Shown here one piece after another: positions 11,249 to 23,559 of a stretch of DNA of 64,000 nucleotides; within the stretch, counting starts at the first letter, position 1; every line of letters starts with the position of its first letter. This stretch comes from Phoronis australis (Eukaryota; Phoronida; Phoronidae). Below the pieces are notes generated by a model. The model was given only the letters and a program-made list of their open reading frames with translations, was not told the origin of the DNA and did not search any database. The DNA is taken from the NCBI GenBank assembly GCA_002633005.1, contig NMRA01000185.1, forward strand, positions 279,921-343,920. The letters are read 5' to 3'. The position numbers and the translations under genes were made by a program.

Positions 11249-13471
11249 TTGAATAATTTATGTAAATGAAAGTACAGCACATACTTGAGCTAAGTCCTTA
11301 CACCTCTTACATACAGTTAAGAATAGGCCTATGCCAGTATAACTACTATCGATACACAAGGGTGGCAGTTCTTTATGTCCTTGGAAGACTTGGCTGAAGC
11401 CACCGCATTCCATAAAATACATTTTCAACAATTTAAAATTGCTTCGTAACTGGTATTCCCACAGTTTTGAGAGCAATGGCAGGTCATGCATTACAGCAAC
11501 GAAAGGCGCCACAGGTTTGTGCAAGATGTTTTTTGTCTCAGATGTGTTAGTCAGTACATACACTCCGGGCTTGGCTATTCAAAACCATGCAGGGGGTAAC
11601 AAAAATTATTTTCTCAACATGGACACAAACCCCTTTTCAGCTGTTTTTCATACACAGTCCAACTGGGACAGTTGTATGACTAACAGCGGGGTTCGCAAAG
11701 AACTACTTTAACTGTGTCAATTTCAAAAGGCCTACTTTGTGTGAACGATGCCCAAAACTCTAATAACCACTAGGCGGAAAAGTTACCCCCTACAAGCCTA
11801 AAACGCACAAAGCAGCTCGGTAGAGTACCCACAAGAATACATGAAACTTTCAAACCTATTTTCACATTTTTGTAAGTGTAGATAAAAATACTGTTAAAAT
11901 ATCGTAAAAATAAAAAGTAGTGACTAATATCAATAATTCACTGTAAGTGTACAGCTCTAATTAAAGCTACATTTCACCTATTTATTTGTCAATGTTGAAT
12001 TCTAAACCGAAGCGCTTTGGCCAAAAACATCGCACTCATCCAACCTCGAATTGTTGCCAAATGAGCTGGCAACTAAACAACATACGCCATTTTAGATTTC
12101 ACAATTTTACGGTTGGCCAACATTAATGAACTGAAGCATTTTCTTGAATATTTGATAGCTGAGATGATCTTGTTTGTAACTGAAATAAAATCCTTCCTAG
12201 ATAAGGAATATTACGAGTTTTATTAGAGTGAAAGGTCTAATTTGATTTTAGTTTTTTAGCCAGCTAAACGATGAAACACAGCTTTAAGTAAATCTAACCT
12301 GTGGCCTTAATTTGAGCTGCATTAGAGCAAAACCTGCAATTGCCCGTTACTTGGCAAAAGATTAAATTAATCTGTTCAGCACACCAGACTAATACCGAAC
12401 CACAAACCCCCAATATAAAATCATTAGCATTGACAACACACTCAAAACACCATAAATATTCCATACATTTCAAAATTTGCTCTGGGCACAAAAATGACAA
12501 GAGCACAGCACCCCGAATGAGTCATCAAATGAAGGTATTTTTTGATTTGACAACAGCCTGTCTTTTAACCCTCCACATTGTATTAACCTCGCATGAGGAT
12601 TGGCACTAGCCGTGTCCCGACTGCCACTTAAACCAGCACAAGTTACACATGGGGCATCCAATGCCCGATCAGCTGACTGTCCACATTACAATACCACAGC
12701 TCCTGTCAAGGGAGTAGAAGCAAATTCAGTTAACTTTTAAAAGTTACTGGCTAGGCCGCACATCCACTGGCCCCGGTCAGCAAGTTTTGTCATACACGGG
12801 TCAAGATGCACTAGTTTAACCTTTGACCACGCGGTCAATTTCACCTGATCATCTTGTTACCGGGGCAACTTGTACTAGTTTCACTGCTTGTGTCAATAAC
12901 AGAATTTTTAAATGGCCCCAACATATCCAACTTTTTTGGGCAAGCTAAGCACAAGGCAAGGCTAACCCTGATTGTTGAATAACTGGCAATTCATGGTTCC
13001 TCAGATTTATGGCAAGTAGAGAATTAATCCTTTTGAAAAAACATACTGTCTTGTAAATATCTAAATAGAGCTTTTCGAGAGGAAGCCCCGATTTCACAAC
13101 AAATGTAACTTGGTAAGATGCATGCAAATGACAAAATGTATAGGGTCAACTAAGCACAGCAGAGGTAATCAGATTTTAAACCACATTTCTACACTTTAAA
13201 AGCTTGAAACTGTAAAGGATTATCTCCAGCAATTTCCCGGGTTTTGGAAATAGGGGAGTGTCTCGAAACATGGGTATCTTGAACTGACATGTGCATGGTT
13301 TTGCAAAAACCAACTGCGGCGCATGGAACTTAGCCATAGTTATTATCAGAACAAATAGGTTGGACTGGCAAAGCAAAACTTTGATACGAAGTTGCGAGTG
13401 ACACATTCCTGTGAAATAAACATCTGAATCACCATTACCTCCTGTGATATGAAGTTGATCAAACACATTTA
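11249..13471. other. Convergent intergenic region / probable 3' UTR of the minus-strand gene
   Basis: No convincing coding exon is seen on either strand. On the minus strand, AATAAA hexamers occur at 12233-12228 and 11045-11040, either of which could end the HIT-like gene transcript. That would imply a 3' UTR of 1.5-2.7 kb. Confidence 0.4.
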
Positions 13472-13770
13472 CACTACACTGCACTGCACTGCACTTCTCA
13501 GCTTTGCACTGCACAGCACTGCACAGCACAGCACTGCACTGCACAGCACAGCACAGCACTGCACAGCACAGCACTGCACAGCACAGCACTGCACAGCACT
13601 GCACTGCACAGCACTGCACTGCACTGCACAGCACAGCACTGCACTGCACAGCACAGCACTGCACTGCACAGCACAGCACTGCACAGCACAGCACTGCACT
13701 GCACAGCACTGCACTGCACAGCACTGCACAGCACTGCACTGCACTGCACTGCACAGCGCTGCACTGCACT
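13472..13770. repeat. Pentanucleotide satellite GCACT/GCACA
   Basis: About 58 units made almost only of GCACT or GCACA, with one interruption (TTCTCAGCTTT near 13495) and one GCGCT. The period is 5, so all six frames stay open and simulate long Cys/Ala or His/Thr/Ala proteins; these are artefacts. On the minus strand the array reads AGTGC/TGTGC and starts 14 nt past the stop codon of the HIT-like gene, so it sits in that 3' UTR. Confidence 0.97.
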
Positions 13771-13783
13771 ACATGTGCATCCA

Positions 13784-16700
13784 TCATGATTGTCCTCTCT
13801 TTTCAATGGATTTCTTTATGAATGAGATTACTACAAATGGATCCCTGTTCACTTGAGATGCCTGCAAATAAAAAACACATTGATTACAAAAGCACACAGG
13901 CACAGATCCAAGTGAACATGGGGTCACACTCGTTACAGAAAACCTGGTAAGTGAACAGAGTTTCCATGTAAGGGAAAGTTATGGAAAATGAAGAAAAGAT
14001 GAAACACATGCAAAACTTCATGATGTCTCTAACAAACACATAATTTTGTCCGTCACATCACAAATCTTGTGCTCAGCTGCGTGTGGCAAGAATAGTTAGT
14101 AAAAATAACTATTTGTTTTCATTTGGAAAAAACGAATCAAGGAAAATGATTGGAAAACTGGTGAAAAGATAGTGTCACACTTAATCCAAAACAAATGATT
14201 CTCCAAATTTTGAGAACATGCTCAACCACATGATTTTTAGACGACAATTTCTGGTTAACGTGCATTGTGCACAATAAAATGCAGTATAATACTCAGAACA
14301 AAATATACTGTACAATAGGTGAACACTTCCTCCTCAGTAGTAAAACTTTTTTTTTACCAATGACACATGAAGCTTTTTGCTGATTTAGACATAATCAGCA
14401 AATGTCAAAGTAGTTTAAATTCATTTCTTTTAAGCAAATGAGAAGAACAACAGTTGTCTAGATCTCGGTTTAGACCTTCTCAGTACTTACAACAAATAAT
14501 TCCAGAGAAGAAATATGAGGAGTGTTTTCAACCTTGTGCAAACGCAATATCAGCCAAGATATCATCACATATTACATGAGAATCACGTGATCACACTACC
14601 ATCCTTTGTGAGATTCATGCGTCTACGGAACTCACACCAACTCTCACTTCCATTATTTACAACAAATAACTCCAGAAAAGAAATTTCAGCTATCACTAGA
14701 ATAATTGCACTAGACAATTTAAGAGAAGAGATATCAGCCCTCACTTGAATAATTAAAAAAATAATTCCAGAGAAGAGATATCAGCTATCACTTGAATACT
14801 TACCACAAATAATTCCAGAGATGAGATATCAGCTCTCACTTCCGCCACAGCACCTCGCGTGATGAAGCGAGCGTATGCTGGAATCTTGCCAACTTTACGA
14901 CCATCACCCTGAAATTGCAAGGCATCAGATATCAGGGCAGCTTTGCATAACATTTTCTCATGTAGACAGACAAACGCCGTTAAACACCCCAACATTTTAG
15001 TCAATTTGAAATATGTACAGACATTGCACATCCCACTGAAAGCATCATTCTAGTGCTTTTTTCAGGCAATCTGCTTTTGAAAGAGAATAGAATACTATCA
15101 CATAATAAAAAAATTGTTATACGCCATCTTTACACCATTAACAATTGAATTGAAAAAACTGATCACACTAAAATGAAATAAAAAATACAAAGCAAGCTAT
15201 TGCTGTCAAAAGACAAAACTAGCCTTGTCTGTTGACTAGTTCCATGTACTAAAAAGGCTTAAATTCATGTCTTGTGGCAATTAGATTTGAACCAGAGGAG
15301 TAGACAGGCAACACTGATGTATGTTTAACTATTCCTGGCCACAAGTAACATGTCTTGGTGACAACATGACACTGACCACTTCACGAAAGACCATCTCACT
15401 GTTGTATGCTTAACTATTCCTGGTCACAAGTAACATGTCTTGGTGACAACATGACACTGACCATTTCAGGAAGGACTATTCCACTACTGTAACAGAGTAT
15501 CTCCATGTCGTCAAGAAATGCTCGCGTCACAAAGTATATCATTCTGAAGAAGTCTTCGGTGGGTTCAGTCGCCAAAACTACAACTTCATTGTCTTTCTTT
15601 GGAGTCTGTAAATAATAAAGGAATTTATTACCAGTAGTTAGTGTAATTATAAACTATCAACCATTAGCTGGTGGTACTGTTAGGACTGCTGTCGCTTAAG
15701 GTGGAAGATCAGGGTTCCACTTTTTTGAATTCTGCATGGCTTTCTAAGAGTTTGCCTGAGGCTGCATTTTTGTAGAATACGACACAATTAAGCCAAAAAG
15801 ACTCATTGGTACTGTATTTTGATAAGACGTAAAGCTTAAATTAAAATAAAGGCCATCAATTTCATTTCTTGGTTATAACTTGGTATTCTCAACTAATAAT
15901 AAATGTACCACCAGATTTGCTTCATTTTCTAAACGCACGTTTCAAGACATCTTTTAACAGACCTCAAAACATTGAAATGAACCCCAAAAATTTTGCACGG
16001 TGGGCCTCTGGACTCCAAAGCATGAAAGTGTTGGGCAAACACTGCCTCTTAATATCCAAATGCATCCAACATCACACATCATCAACTTACTATAGTGGCA
16101 TAGGCTGCAGCAGATCCATAGTGCACAGCCAGTCCCAGGGCATTGTGTATCTCTAATTGGTCAGTAAAGTAGTTCACTCCTCCACCAATCAGATCGTAGT
16201 ACTCCTGACCAGCCCGCCTCCAGTTCTCAACAATTCCTACAAATACGCATGAAAACGATAAGAATTAATCTACATGTGTGTGTGTGACTACAGCAAAATC
16301 TTAAATCATCGGGACTTTTCTAAAGGACATTTACTTGGGTACGGGGACTGTCTGTTGTCAAATGTGCCAATAGTTCATAAAGATGTATTCAACTACTGCT
16401 TAATTGGAAGACTTTTGGTGGTCTGGGCTCACCAGCAAAAGTGAAAATCTCATAACTAAGTTGGATCTTGGATAAATTCGGACAAAGTTCCGTGGAACCG
16501 TTGCTCTTATTCATGCATTCTGCCTTTTCAGAGAAGATGCACTTCACTTTATTGCAATAAAATCTCTCCTCACAGTGCTAAAGAAGTTAGGAGACTGTAG
16601 TTACTACTAATACGGAATGAAAACACCAAGCTATTCACCAGCATAGGTGCATTTGTGGGACTAAGCTTCCTTATGACTAATACCCGTTTCTGCATGTGCA

Positions 16701-19700
16701 GTCGATTAGCAACCTCCAGGTCACCCAATGCGACCTCATATTTTGTTTGGCATCCTGGCAAAAATCCCAGGTCGCCATGAAGTCGCCAAGCTACATCCAA
16801 GAACGCGATGAAAATACTACAAGGAAGTAACAAGACTGAGGTCAGAATCATTTGGCAAAAGTCGGAATGGCCCACTTCAAGAGGTGACCCTGCACCTCGG
16901 GATACAGGGCCCTGAGAGTAAAAAAGATAATCTCAGGTTTAATGGTGGGCGTTCGCTGAGATCGCCCATTTTCCACTTCAGCTATTGCATACATTTCACT
17001 TTTACAGCTCTTGCCAATGAGGTTTGTACACCTCAGTTCCCGTTGGTAACCTGGGAATTTTGCCAGGTTCCATTTGGCATGTTAAATCAATGCTAAGTGT
17101 TAAACCTTGATATGTCATCAATTTGCCACATCATTACCGCACAATAGAATAAGACCCCTTTTCACCATGAGACTCTTTCTCACCATCACAAGACCCTTTC
17201 CCACGATAATAAGACCCCTTGCAACCACAATAAGACCTTTCTTACCATAATATCTACTGGTATCTAGCGACCCATGAAGGTGAGGATGTATCTGGCTAGC
17301 CCCAGCCTTGAGGTTAAGGTCCCAGATAATGTGTGGGAACCTGTACTTGGCGTCTATACTGTGCACCTTGGTAAACCTGCAACATGAGTAGTGGGCAATG
17401 TAATAAAGTATTACTCTAATTCAAACTTATGCTATACCTTAATGAATATATAAAAATAATTGCAGGACGTGTGTACCAGGCCACTTAAGTGGGCCCATTG
17501 CTTTTATCACCTGGAAACATTTTTACGCTTTATTAATATGTAGTTAAAACTGAGCTGAGGAGCTAGAGATCTGACTCACTTATCGACACAACACTCAAAT
17601 AATGAAAACATCATGATGCAAACCACAGAAAATCTGCCACGCCCCTTACCACTGCTTAGCAATGTCAAACACACCAAGGACATCTGGCAGTTTCCAATCG
17701 AGAGGGTGGTGTGTACGTGTTATGAACAGCGAGTGGTAGGCGTCGTACTTGAACGTGTTGGCTGCAGAGAATGCATACTTGTTCTCCACTCTACCAAATG
17801 TGTCTTCAGCTGTGAACCTGAAACACAGCACTCGACTCAACTGCAGGCTGTGCCACGGCACTATTACCTGTGAGATAGTTGGTAGCAAATTGTGCAATTG
17901 ACGCATATAATAAATCTCAAGACAAAAAGAATTGATTGAAAAAATTGAAACAATGACGTGAGTACAAGGTAGGCAAGATGACTGGTTGATTATATAAGGC
18001 TATGCACTCAATACAAATGTTAAACGAATGACAGCAAAGATGAGACCAGTCTTCATAAGTAGAAAAAAATAAAAAAGATTGAAGTGAAAACCATCCCTTT
18101 CATTTTTTGATTATCTTTGGGTATTTTGTATTGATTGAAGTTCCAAGAGATTCGACTCCTTCCAATATATATCGGCTTCGTGTTTTAACGGACCCAAAGA
18201 AATTGAACAAGACTCAAAGAGTTTTAGAGAGCCCACTGGAACCCCGTGTTGGAAGGGTTTACCAAACATTGAATATTATGTTAATTAAGATCTGAATATG
18301 AAACAATAATCATTGCTGAAATTTGAAACTACAATCATTCCTGAAACCAAATTCTAAATGAAACAATAATGTTATTTTGCTTACTGTTTGTATTTACAAA
18401 AATCACAACTTTTGGCCATTTCTTCTTGTTGTTTCTGAATGCTGAAAACAAAATGAAAACATCATGAGCATGGAAAATGCTGAAATTGGTTTGATCAAGA
18501 GTGTTCGAAAACAACTTGTCTAAATTGATGCAGTCATTAAATATTTTTAGAAAGAAGGATATGACCAATGATATGATATGCAGACCAAAATTATTTTAAA
18601 TGGAGAAACTTAAAAAGGATGCTTTCTTATATAAAATAATTTGCACTAAAAAAGATAACAACTTTTGACATATACTGAATATGTCAATCACAATATGGTA
18701 TGGAAAATACGCTGTATAAATAAGTCCTTTGGTCACGTGATGTGGCCAGCAGATGGAGTGCTGACTACACTTAAATGTCTGCAACTTCTGATATCTCTTA
18801 GACTTGAAAAAAGCCTTCAGCAAAACGCAGTACAACTCACTACTGTCTCTCTGGCTCCTCTGGCTTTTTTAACGGTCTTTTCGCACGTATTGGATTGAAG
18901 ATTGTGTGCTGATCAGTCAATTCATTGTACACCATAGTTATCGTCTGGAAAACAAAAGTAAGTTTTAACTGCATTGAATGAATGGACTGAAGCTCACAGC
19001 AGTTAGTGAGTAAAAGGTACAAATCACGTGATTTATAAAAACAAATTATAAAATACTGTTAAATGGTCAAGCTAGTATTGACATCATACCAAATTTCAAG
19101 TGCAAGTTTTAACATCTAGCAGTTCAAAAACGACACATGCTGTTTTACTATGACGGTTCAATTGTTTTTCACTTCATATGCTGTCCAAGGTCTTCTTCAA
19201 ATTATTTCAAACCATGAAGTATTCAGTCACAATATTCACTGCACGCATCTCCTTCAATAACGCATCATAATTTGATTGATAGTCCCAAATGAAAATGGGA
19301 AGACTTTAACATGAAAATGTTACTAACACACCGGTGAATCTATCTAGGAATGTAGAGACGTTTTCCTATTTGATTTAAAAATAGTAAGCTCATCTCCACT
19401 GTTACAAGCTGCACTCACTGCAATAATCATTTCACAAATCCCAGCTCGCTTGATAAAGTTTTTGTTTTCCAAAATACTTTACCTGGTGGGAGACCTCTTT
19501 AAACAGTTCCTCATTTCCACCTAACCACTTTTTAACTTTTGGTTCAAACGGTTTGGGCACAACAACTCCGCCAGACCGTTGGCGTACAGTATATATTGCA
19601 CTGAACTTGCGGAACAAGGCACTGGAAAACATGACAATCGCATTCACTTTCAAGACCAATAAATTGCAAATAGGAGCAATAAATTCAAATATAAAATCCA

Positions 19701-21422
19701 ATGTTGTCTACAAAAGCTTAGTCAAAAGATATAGGTATCAAAAGTCAGATGAACTAATTTAAGCCAAGAGAAATATCACAACCATGATGCAGTCGTGTTA
19801 TTATCTCCCCTGTTAGAGGTATAAATGAGTCATTACTGACAGAAATGTATGAATCACAAAAGACTTTAAGACAAAACGCATATGGTACAATTCAGTTAAA
19901 TAAAATTCTAACAAGTTTATTGTTATACTTGGCCAATTTTTCCTCCTCGTAGTCTGATAGCATTTTACAAACCACTGCTGACAAAAAGCACACAGCTCAG
20001 AAATCTGGTTTCTATTACTTTTGTACAGACTACAATTATGTTTTTATCTTTTTTATTCACCCTCTTCCACCATTTGAATTGTCTCCATAATGCAGTCCTT
20101 TTACTAAGAGTGAAACATGGAAATCAACACCAATGTTCACGTGATGATTTTCTAATGTTTACACCACAATTAAAGTCCAGATGGTAGAATGCAATCTGAA
20201 GTTCAATATACTAACAAACAGACTTTCACGATAAATGCATGCACACCGAGTTCACAACCACTGATAATAAGCCATTTCTAACCTGTAGATGAAACAATGG
20301 ACATAGTCTAATAACGTACAAGTAAAACTAATCCATTTAGACAAAATCCTTTGATAAAGTGTTATAATACATTTGTCATCATACTTTCCAGCGTTTATAG
20401 GTAAAGAATGGATAACGCTTGAACATGTTGCCTAGTACATATCGACAGTCTTCATCACTGAACATATTGCCTAGTACATACCAACACTCTTCATTACTGA
20501 ACATGTTGCCTAGTACAAACCCAGTCTTCATCACTGGACATGTTGCCTACTACATACCGCCAGTCTTCATCACTGAACATATTGCCTAGTACATACCGAC
20601 AGCCTTCATCACTGGACATATAGCCTAGTACATACCGACAGTCTTCATCACTGGACATTCTCCAGGCTTCAACTAGTTCGTACAGGACTGATATATCAAA
20701 CTCTGTGTATTTGTTTCCAAAGCAGTTTCTCTTATACCAACTCTACAAAATTCGTAAAATGTTAAAAATGTACCTATAGTGGTGTTGTTTTGAAAAAGCT
20801 TTGGACAAAGTCTGAGCATAAGGTCAAGTCTCAAGGTCAATAGACAATGGCTGAAACCAAAGACACTGTTAATCGAACCACCCAGTCACCCATTTATATC
20901 AAACTCGTAGATACAAATTCATGTGAAAAAGAAACCTAATGTTCAACCCGAGACAACGAACAGAACTAATCTGCTTGTGTATTACTAGACCAACAATTAT
21001 AGGGCAGCAGACAAACTAATATCTTGTGGGCTTGGCACAGTCTCACTACATAACCTATCTTGTTCTCTTTTTGCAAGTAAGCCCAAGCTGAACTGTTACA
21101 AGTAGGGACCACTGAAGGTGATTGAACACCTACGTTAGTATGTGAAATGATGTGACTGAATGCTTGTAACCTCCACTTCACAAGCAAGGAGCTCTTTGCC
21201 ACAAGAACATAGTGATTGACTATCATTACTTACGTGGGGCTTAGCAAAGTGACTGTTAAACTGTGGCCACACCTTGTACCTAGCATCAGCAGATAACCGT
21301 TTAAGCGGTGGTAAGACACACTGGTGACACTCCATTTGATGATACCAGACCACTGTACCACAGACAAGCACTCCTAGCACCAGCAGAAACACATGTTGCC
21401 GCTTCACGTCGACCACTCTCAT
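13784..21422 (-). CDS. Type II membrane protein with GalT/HIT-like domain, ten exons, complete
   Basis: Exons on the minus strand: 21422-21234, 20742-20636, 19621-19483, 18944-18844, 17817-17650, 17376-17246, 16236-16091, 15605-15462, 14908-14804, 13861-13784 (stop TGA). They total 1308 nt, 435 residues, all phases joining cleanly. Start ATG at 21422 is chosen because it puts a hydrophobic segment (residues 11-26, HVFLLVLGVLVCGTVVWY) right after a basic KRQ, a type II signal-anchor pattern; an in-frame upstream ATG (21530) lies before a probable acceptor. The luminal part contains FSAANTFKYDAYHSLFITRT (about 195-214), then KAGASQIHPHLHGSLD with HPHLH at 265-269. The HxHxH triad and the GASQ-HPH context fit the HIT/GalT superfamily, nucleotide hydrolases and nucleotidyl transferases; true GALT has HPHxQ, so this is not a simple GALT. 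The substrate is unknown. Golgi or ER localisation is inferred. Confidence 0.85.
14480..14856 (-). repeat. 48-bp tandem repeats spanning the exon 9 end and donor
   Basis: On the minus strand, GCTGATATCTCATCTCTGGA, then ATTATTTGTG and gtaagtattcaa, is repeated in three adjacent copies down to about 14650 and once more at 14518-14485 with an intact TTGTTGTAAGTACTG donor. The nearest downstream copies have lost the donor. Confidence 0.9.
15318..15490 (-). repeat. 85-bp tandem duplication spanning the exon 8 end and donor
   Basis: TAACTATTCCTGG starts at 15326 and 15411, and both copies continue with CACAAGTAACATGTCTTGGT and GACAACATGACACTGACCA. On the minus strand each carries the same donor context TG|GTCAGTGTCATGTTG. 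The true junction is at 15461, the copied one at 15376. Confidence 0.92.
17140..17255 (-). repeat. 21-bp tandem repeats starting at the exon 6 donor
   Basis: On the minus strand the junction TATTATG|GTAAGAAAGGTCT is the first of about five 21-bp units (TATTGTGGTTGCAAGGGGTC, TATTATCGTGGGAAAGGGTC, TGTGATGGTGAGAAAGAGTC, and so on). Twenty-one is a multiple of three, and the first units stay open in the exon frame. Confidence 0.88.
17455..17590 (-). mobile_element. SINE-tail-like fragment
   Basis: The minus strand reads GAGTCAGATCTCTAGCTCCT, then CAGCTCAGTTTTAA. This matches the 3' part of the tRNA-like element at 52285 (GAGTCAGGTTTCTAGCTCCT, CAGCTCGGTTTTAA). It lies within an intron of the HIT-like gene. 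Confidence 0.55.
20420..20660 (-). repeat. 39-bp tandem repeats (six copies) spanning the exon 2 end and donor
   Basis: On the minus strand ATGTCCAGTGATGAAGACTG, then TCG|GTATGTACTAGGC, repeats six times. Four copies keep gtatgt, one has gtttgt with a 2-nt deletion, and the last has atatgt. The exon-encoded MSSDEDCR is thus echoed in the intron as MSSDEGCR and MFSDEDWR in the same frame. Confidence 0.95.
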
Positions 21423-21495
21423 TTTGGGAGAACACAGTAGGGGGCAGGACTCTGTTACTATGGTTACCGAGTGTTCATCAGACGAGCCATGCCTG
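21423..21495 (-). other. Probable 5' UTR part of the HIT-like gene
   Basis: A good acceptor (tttctgtgtcccag) precedes 21495 on the minus strand, so the start-codon exon probably begins here and is spliced to an upstream non-coding exon. The promoter-like motif at 25993-26010 is a candidate origin. Confidence 0.5.
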
Positions 21496-21539
21496 CTGGG
21501 ACACAGAAAAGAAATGATGACCAGGCACACTATTTAAAT

Positions 21540-23555
21540 GTCGATAATGAACAATACACCACATAATAAAATGAACGTATCCCAATTTAATGCCTAACAG
21601 GTGAAGTAAGATACACAATAACATATTTATTCACATGAACACATAAAAATAATTATGATAGCTGTGGAGTAACTAGTGACTGGCTGAGTAAAAATGGTCG
21701 CATACAACATGCCTGAATTTTGAGAACCAGTTTTCTCCACAGAACAACGGACATCAAACTGGTTCCCAAAAAATGAGCACATTATAACCAACTTGCTTCA
21801 TTGCTCATGCGGTTGGGACAACTATGCTTCAGAGTTTCCCTAAATGATGATAAATTTCAATTAACTTCGTACACCAACCTACACTGCCCCTGTCTAAAGG
21901 TAATTATCAGCTGCTATAGAACTAACACTCTACTTGAAAACACAAACATTGAAATAGGTGTTCAAACGAAGCTGGTTAATGCACAAAGACACCAGAATTC
22001 CCACGATTGCATGCACTATTAAATTACTTTCTAAATAGTGTCGACTACCGCAAGGTGTTTATTTCCGTAATATATCCAATTGGAAAATAAAACAACATCG
22101 AATCTTGGCCTGGTTTATTAAGTCAAGTTTCAAATAAAAGATGTGGGTCCCATTTTGTCAAATGTTGCAAACTCAAAAACCTCCCCTTTGATTTCAGACT
22201 AATTTTAATTAAAAGTCTAAATACAGATATCAGTCAAGGCCATTTTAAGCATGAGGGGTACTTTGTCTACAACGGACATTGTTCAAAGAGGTTTCATAGG
22301 TTGCAAGCAGTGCATGTCTGAGTGTTCAGCGACCATAAGCCACACAATCACCCAAACTTACGGGTTAGCAGGTCAGCAAGTAACTATAAACTAGCCATTG
22401 TATAACTACGATGGGATTTTACATTTGGACTGTCTAATGAACCTATCTAGTGTATGTGGAGATCCCAAACTAATTTAATGGAAAGGAAATTAGCAGTCAA
22501 AAAGTCAAAAACTTGGATGCTGTGATTTCAGTTAACAGTTCACCTACTTTCAAAAACTGAAGAAACAACAGTGTTACTTTTTCTTGCTGAAAAACATTGT
22601 GAAGGCATTTTTGGTGGGTGGTGTTTGACAGCCGCAATTTCTACGAATGACAATGACAATGACGTTGCTACCTAATGGAAGCCTGATTATATTCGAGGAC
22701 CTACTTTGCGGGGTACTGGTGGGCACAGATTTCAGAAAATATATACAGTTTTACCAAATTAAACTCTATAGTTTTGAAGATACTTGGCTTAGTAGAGACT
22801 GGGAGATAAGATCCTACAGAAGGGATAGTCAACTCAAAGGGTTGATTTCCAAGATGCTAAGCACACAAAAAATTCTTGTACACAGAAGCGTAGAGTTGGG
22901 TAAGGTCAAGAAATGAGTTTCAGTCTTCCTTCTCATTACTAATACTGTGGAACCCAACTGATGTCATGATCTCGGATTCGACGTAAATTGTTTGCTATAA
23001 GCGGGATATTCCATTAAGCCAGTTACAACTTGGCGGCGATCTCAACCAAGTGTTCATATAAGCTGACAATGTTAAATAGAGAGTCTGAGAGTAACACAGC
23101 TGAGCAGCAGAGGACCGACTGTTGCACCCACTGCGGAGTTCCAAATGAAGATGAATTATTTTGGTTTTTTGATAGAAAAGCAATGGTGTGCACTGTATGC
23201 AAATAAGTGGTTTAGAACCAGTTTTGCTGGTTTTGTTATGACATTATGCAGGAATACGACAATAAATCATGACATTATGTGGGTTATCTTACATGGGCTT
23301 AGTGAATGATTTGACATGATGAATGATTTTGACATTTCAAGGCAATAACTAGGATTTTCCATTATCCGCCATGACTTTAAGTGACATTACCCTAGATGGT
23401 CACAAGAGAGAAATCACAAGATGGGGCTGACTTATCTCTCAGTGATTATCACATGTAATCCACCATAAACATAACATTACTCGTGGCTCAGTCTAATCAC
23501 CCAGGCCTTCATTCATTGAGCAATTAACAAAATTTACAGTTGAAGTCCTGATTTG
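21540..23555. other. Non-coding, probably 5' intron of the HIT-like gene
   Basis: A-T-rich DNA without a supported exon or element. An 89-codon open frame at 22647-22916 (plus strand) has no recognisable motif or splice context. Confidence 0.35.
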
Positions 23556-23559
23556 TAAG

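Noticed and set aside
13176-13856. Long overlapping frames of up to 203 codons on both strands rich in CAVQCSA or HCTAQ
   Set aside because: They are produced by the period-5 satellite, which contains no stop in any frame.
16570-16875. 101-codon minus-strand frame inside an intron of the HIT-like gene
   Set aside because: Neither frame nor borders fit the gene, and composition is intronic.
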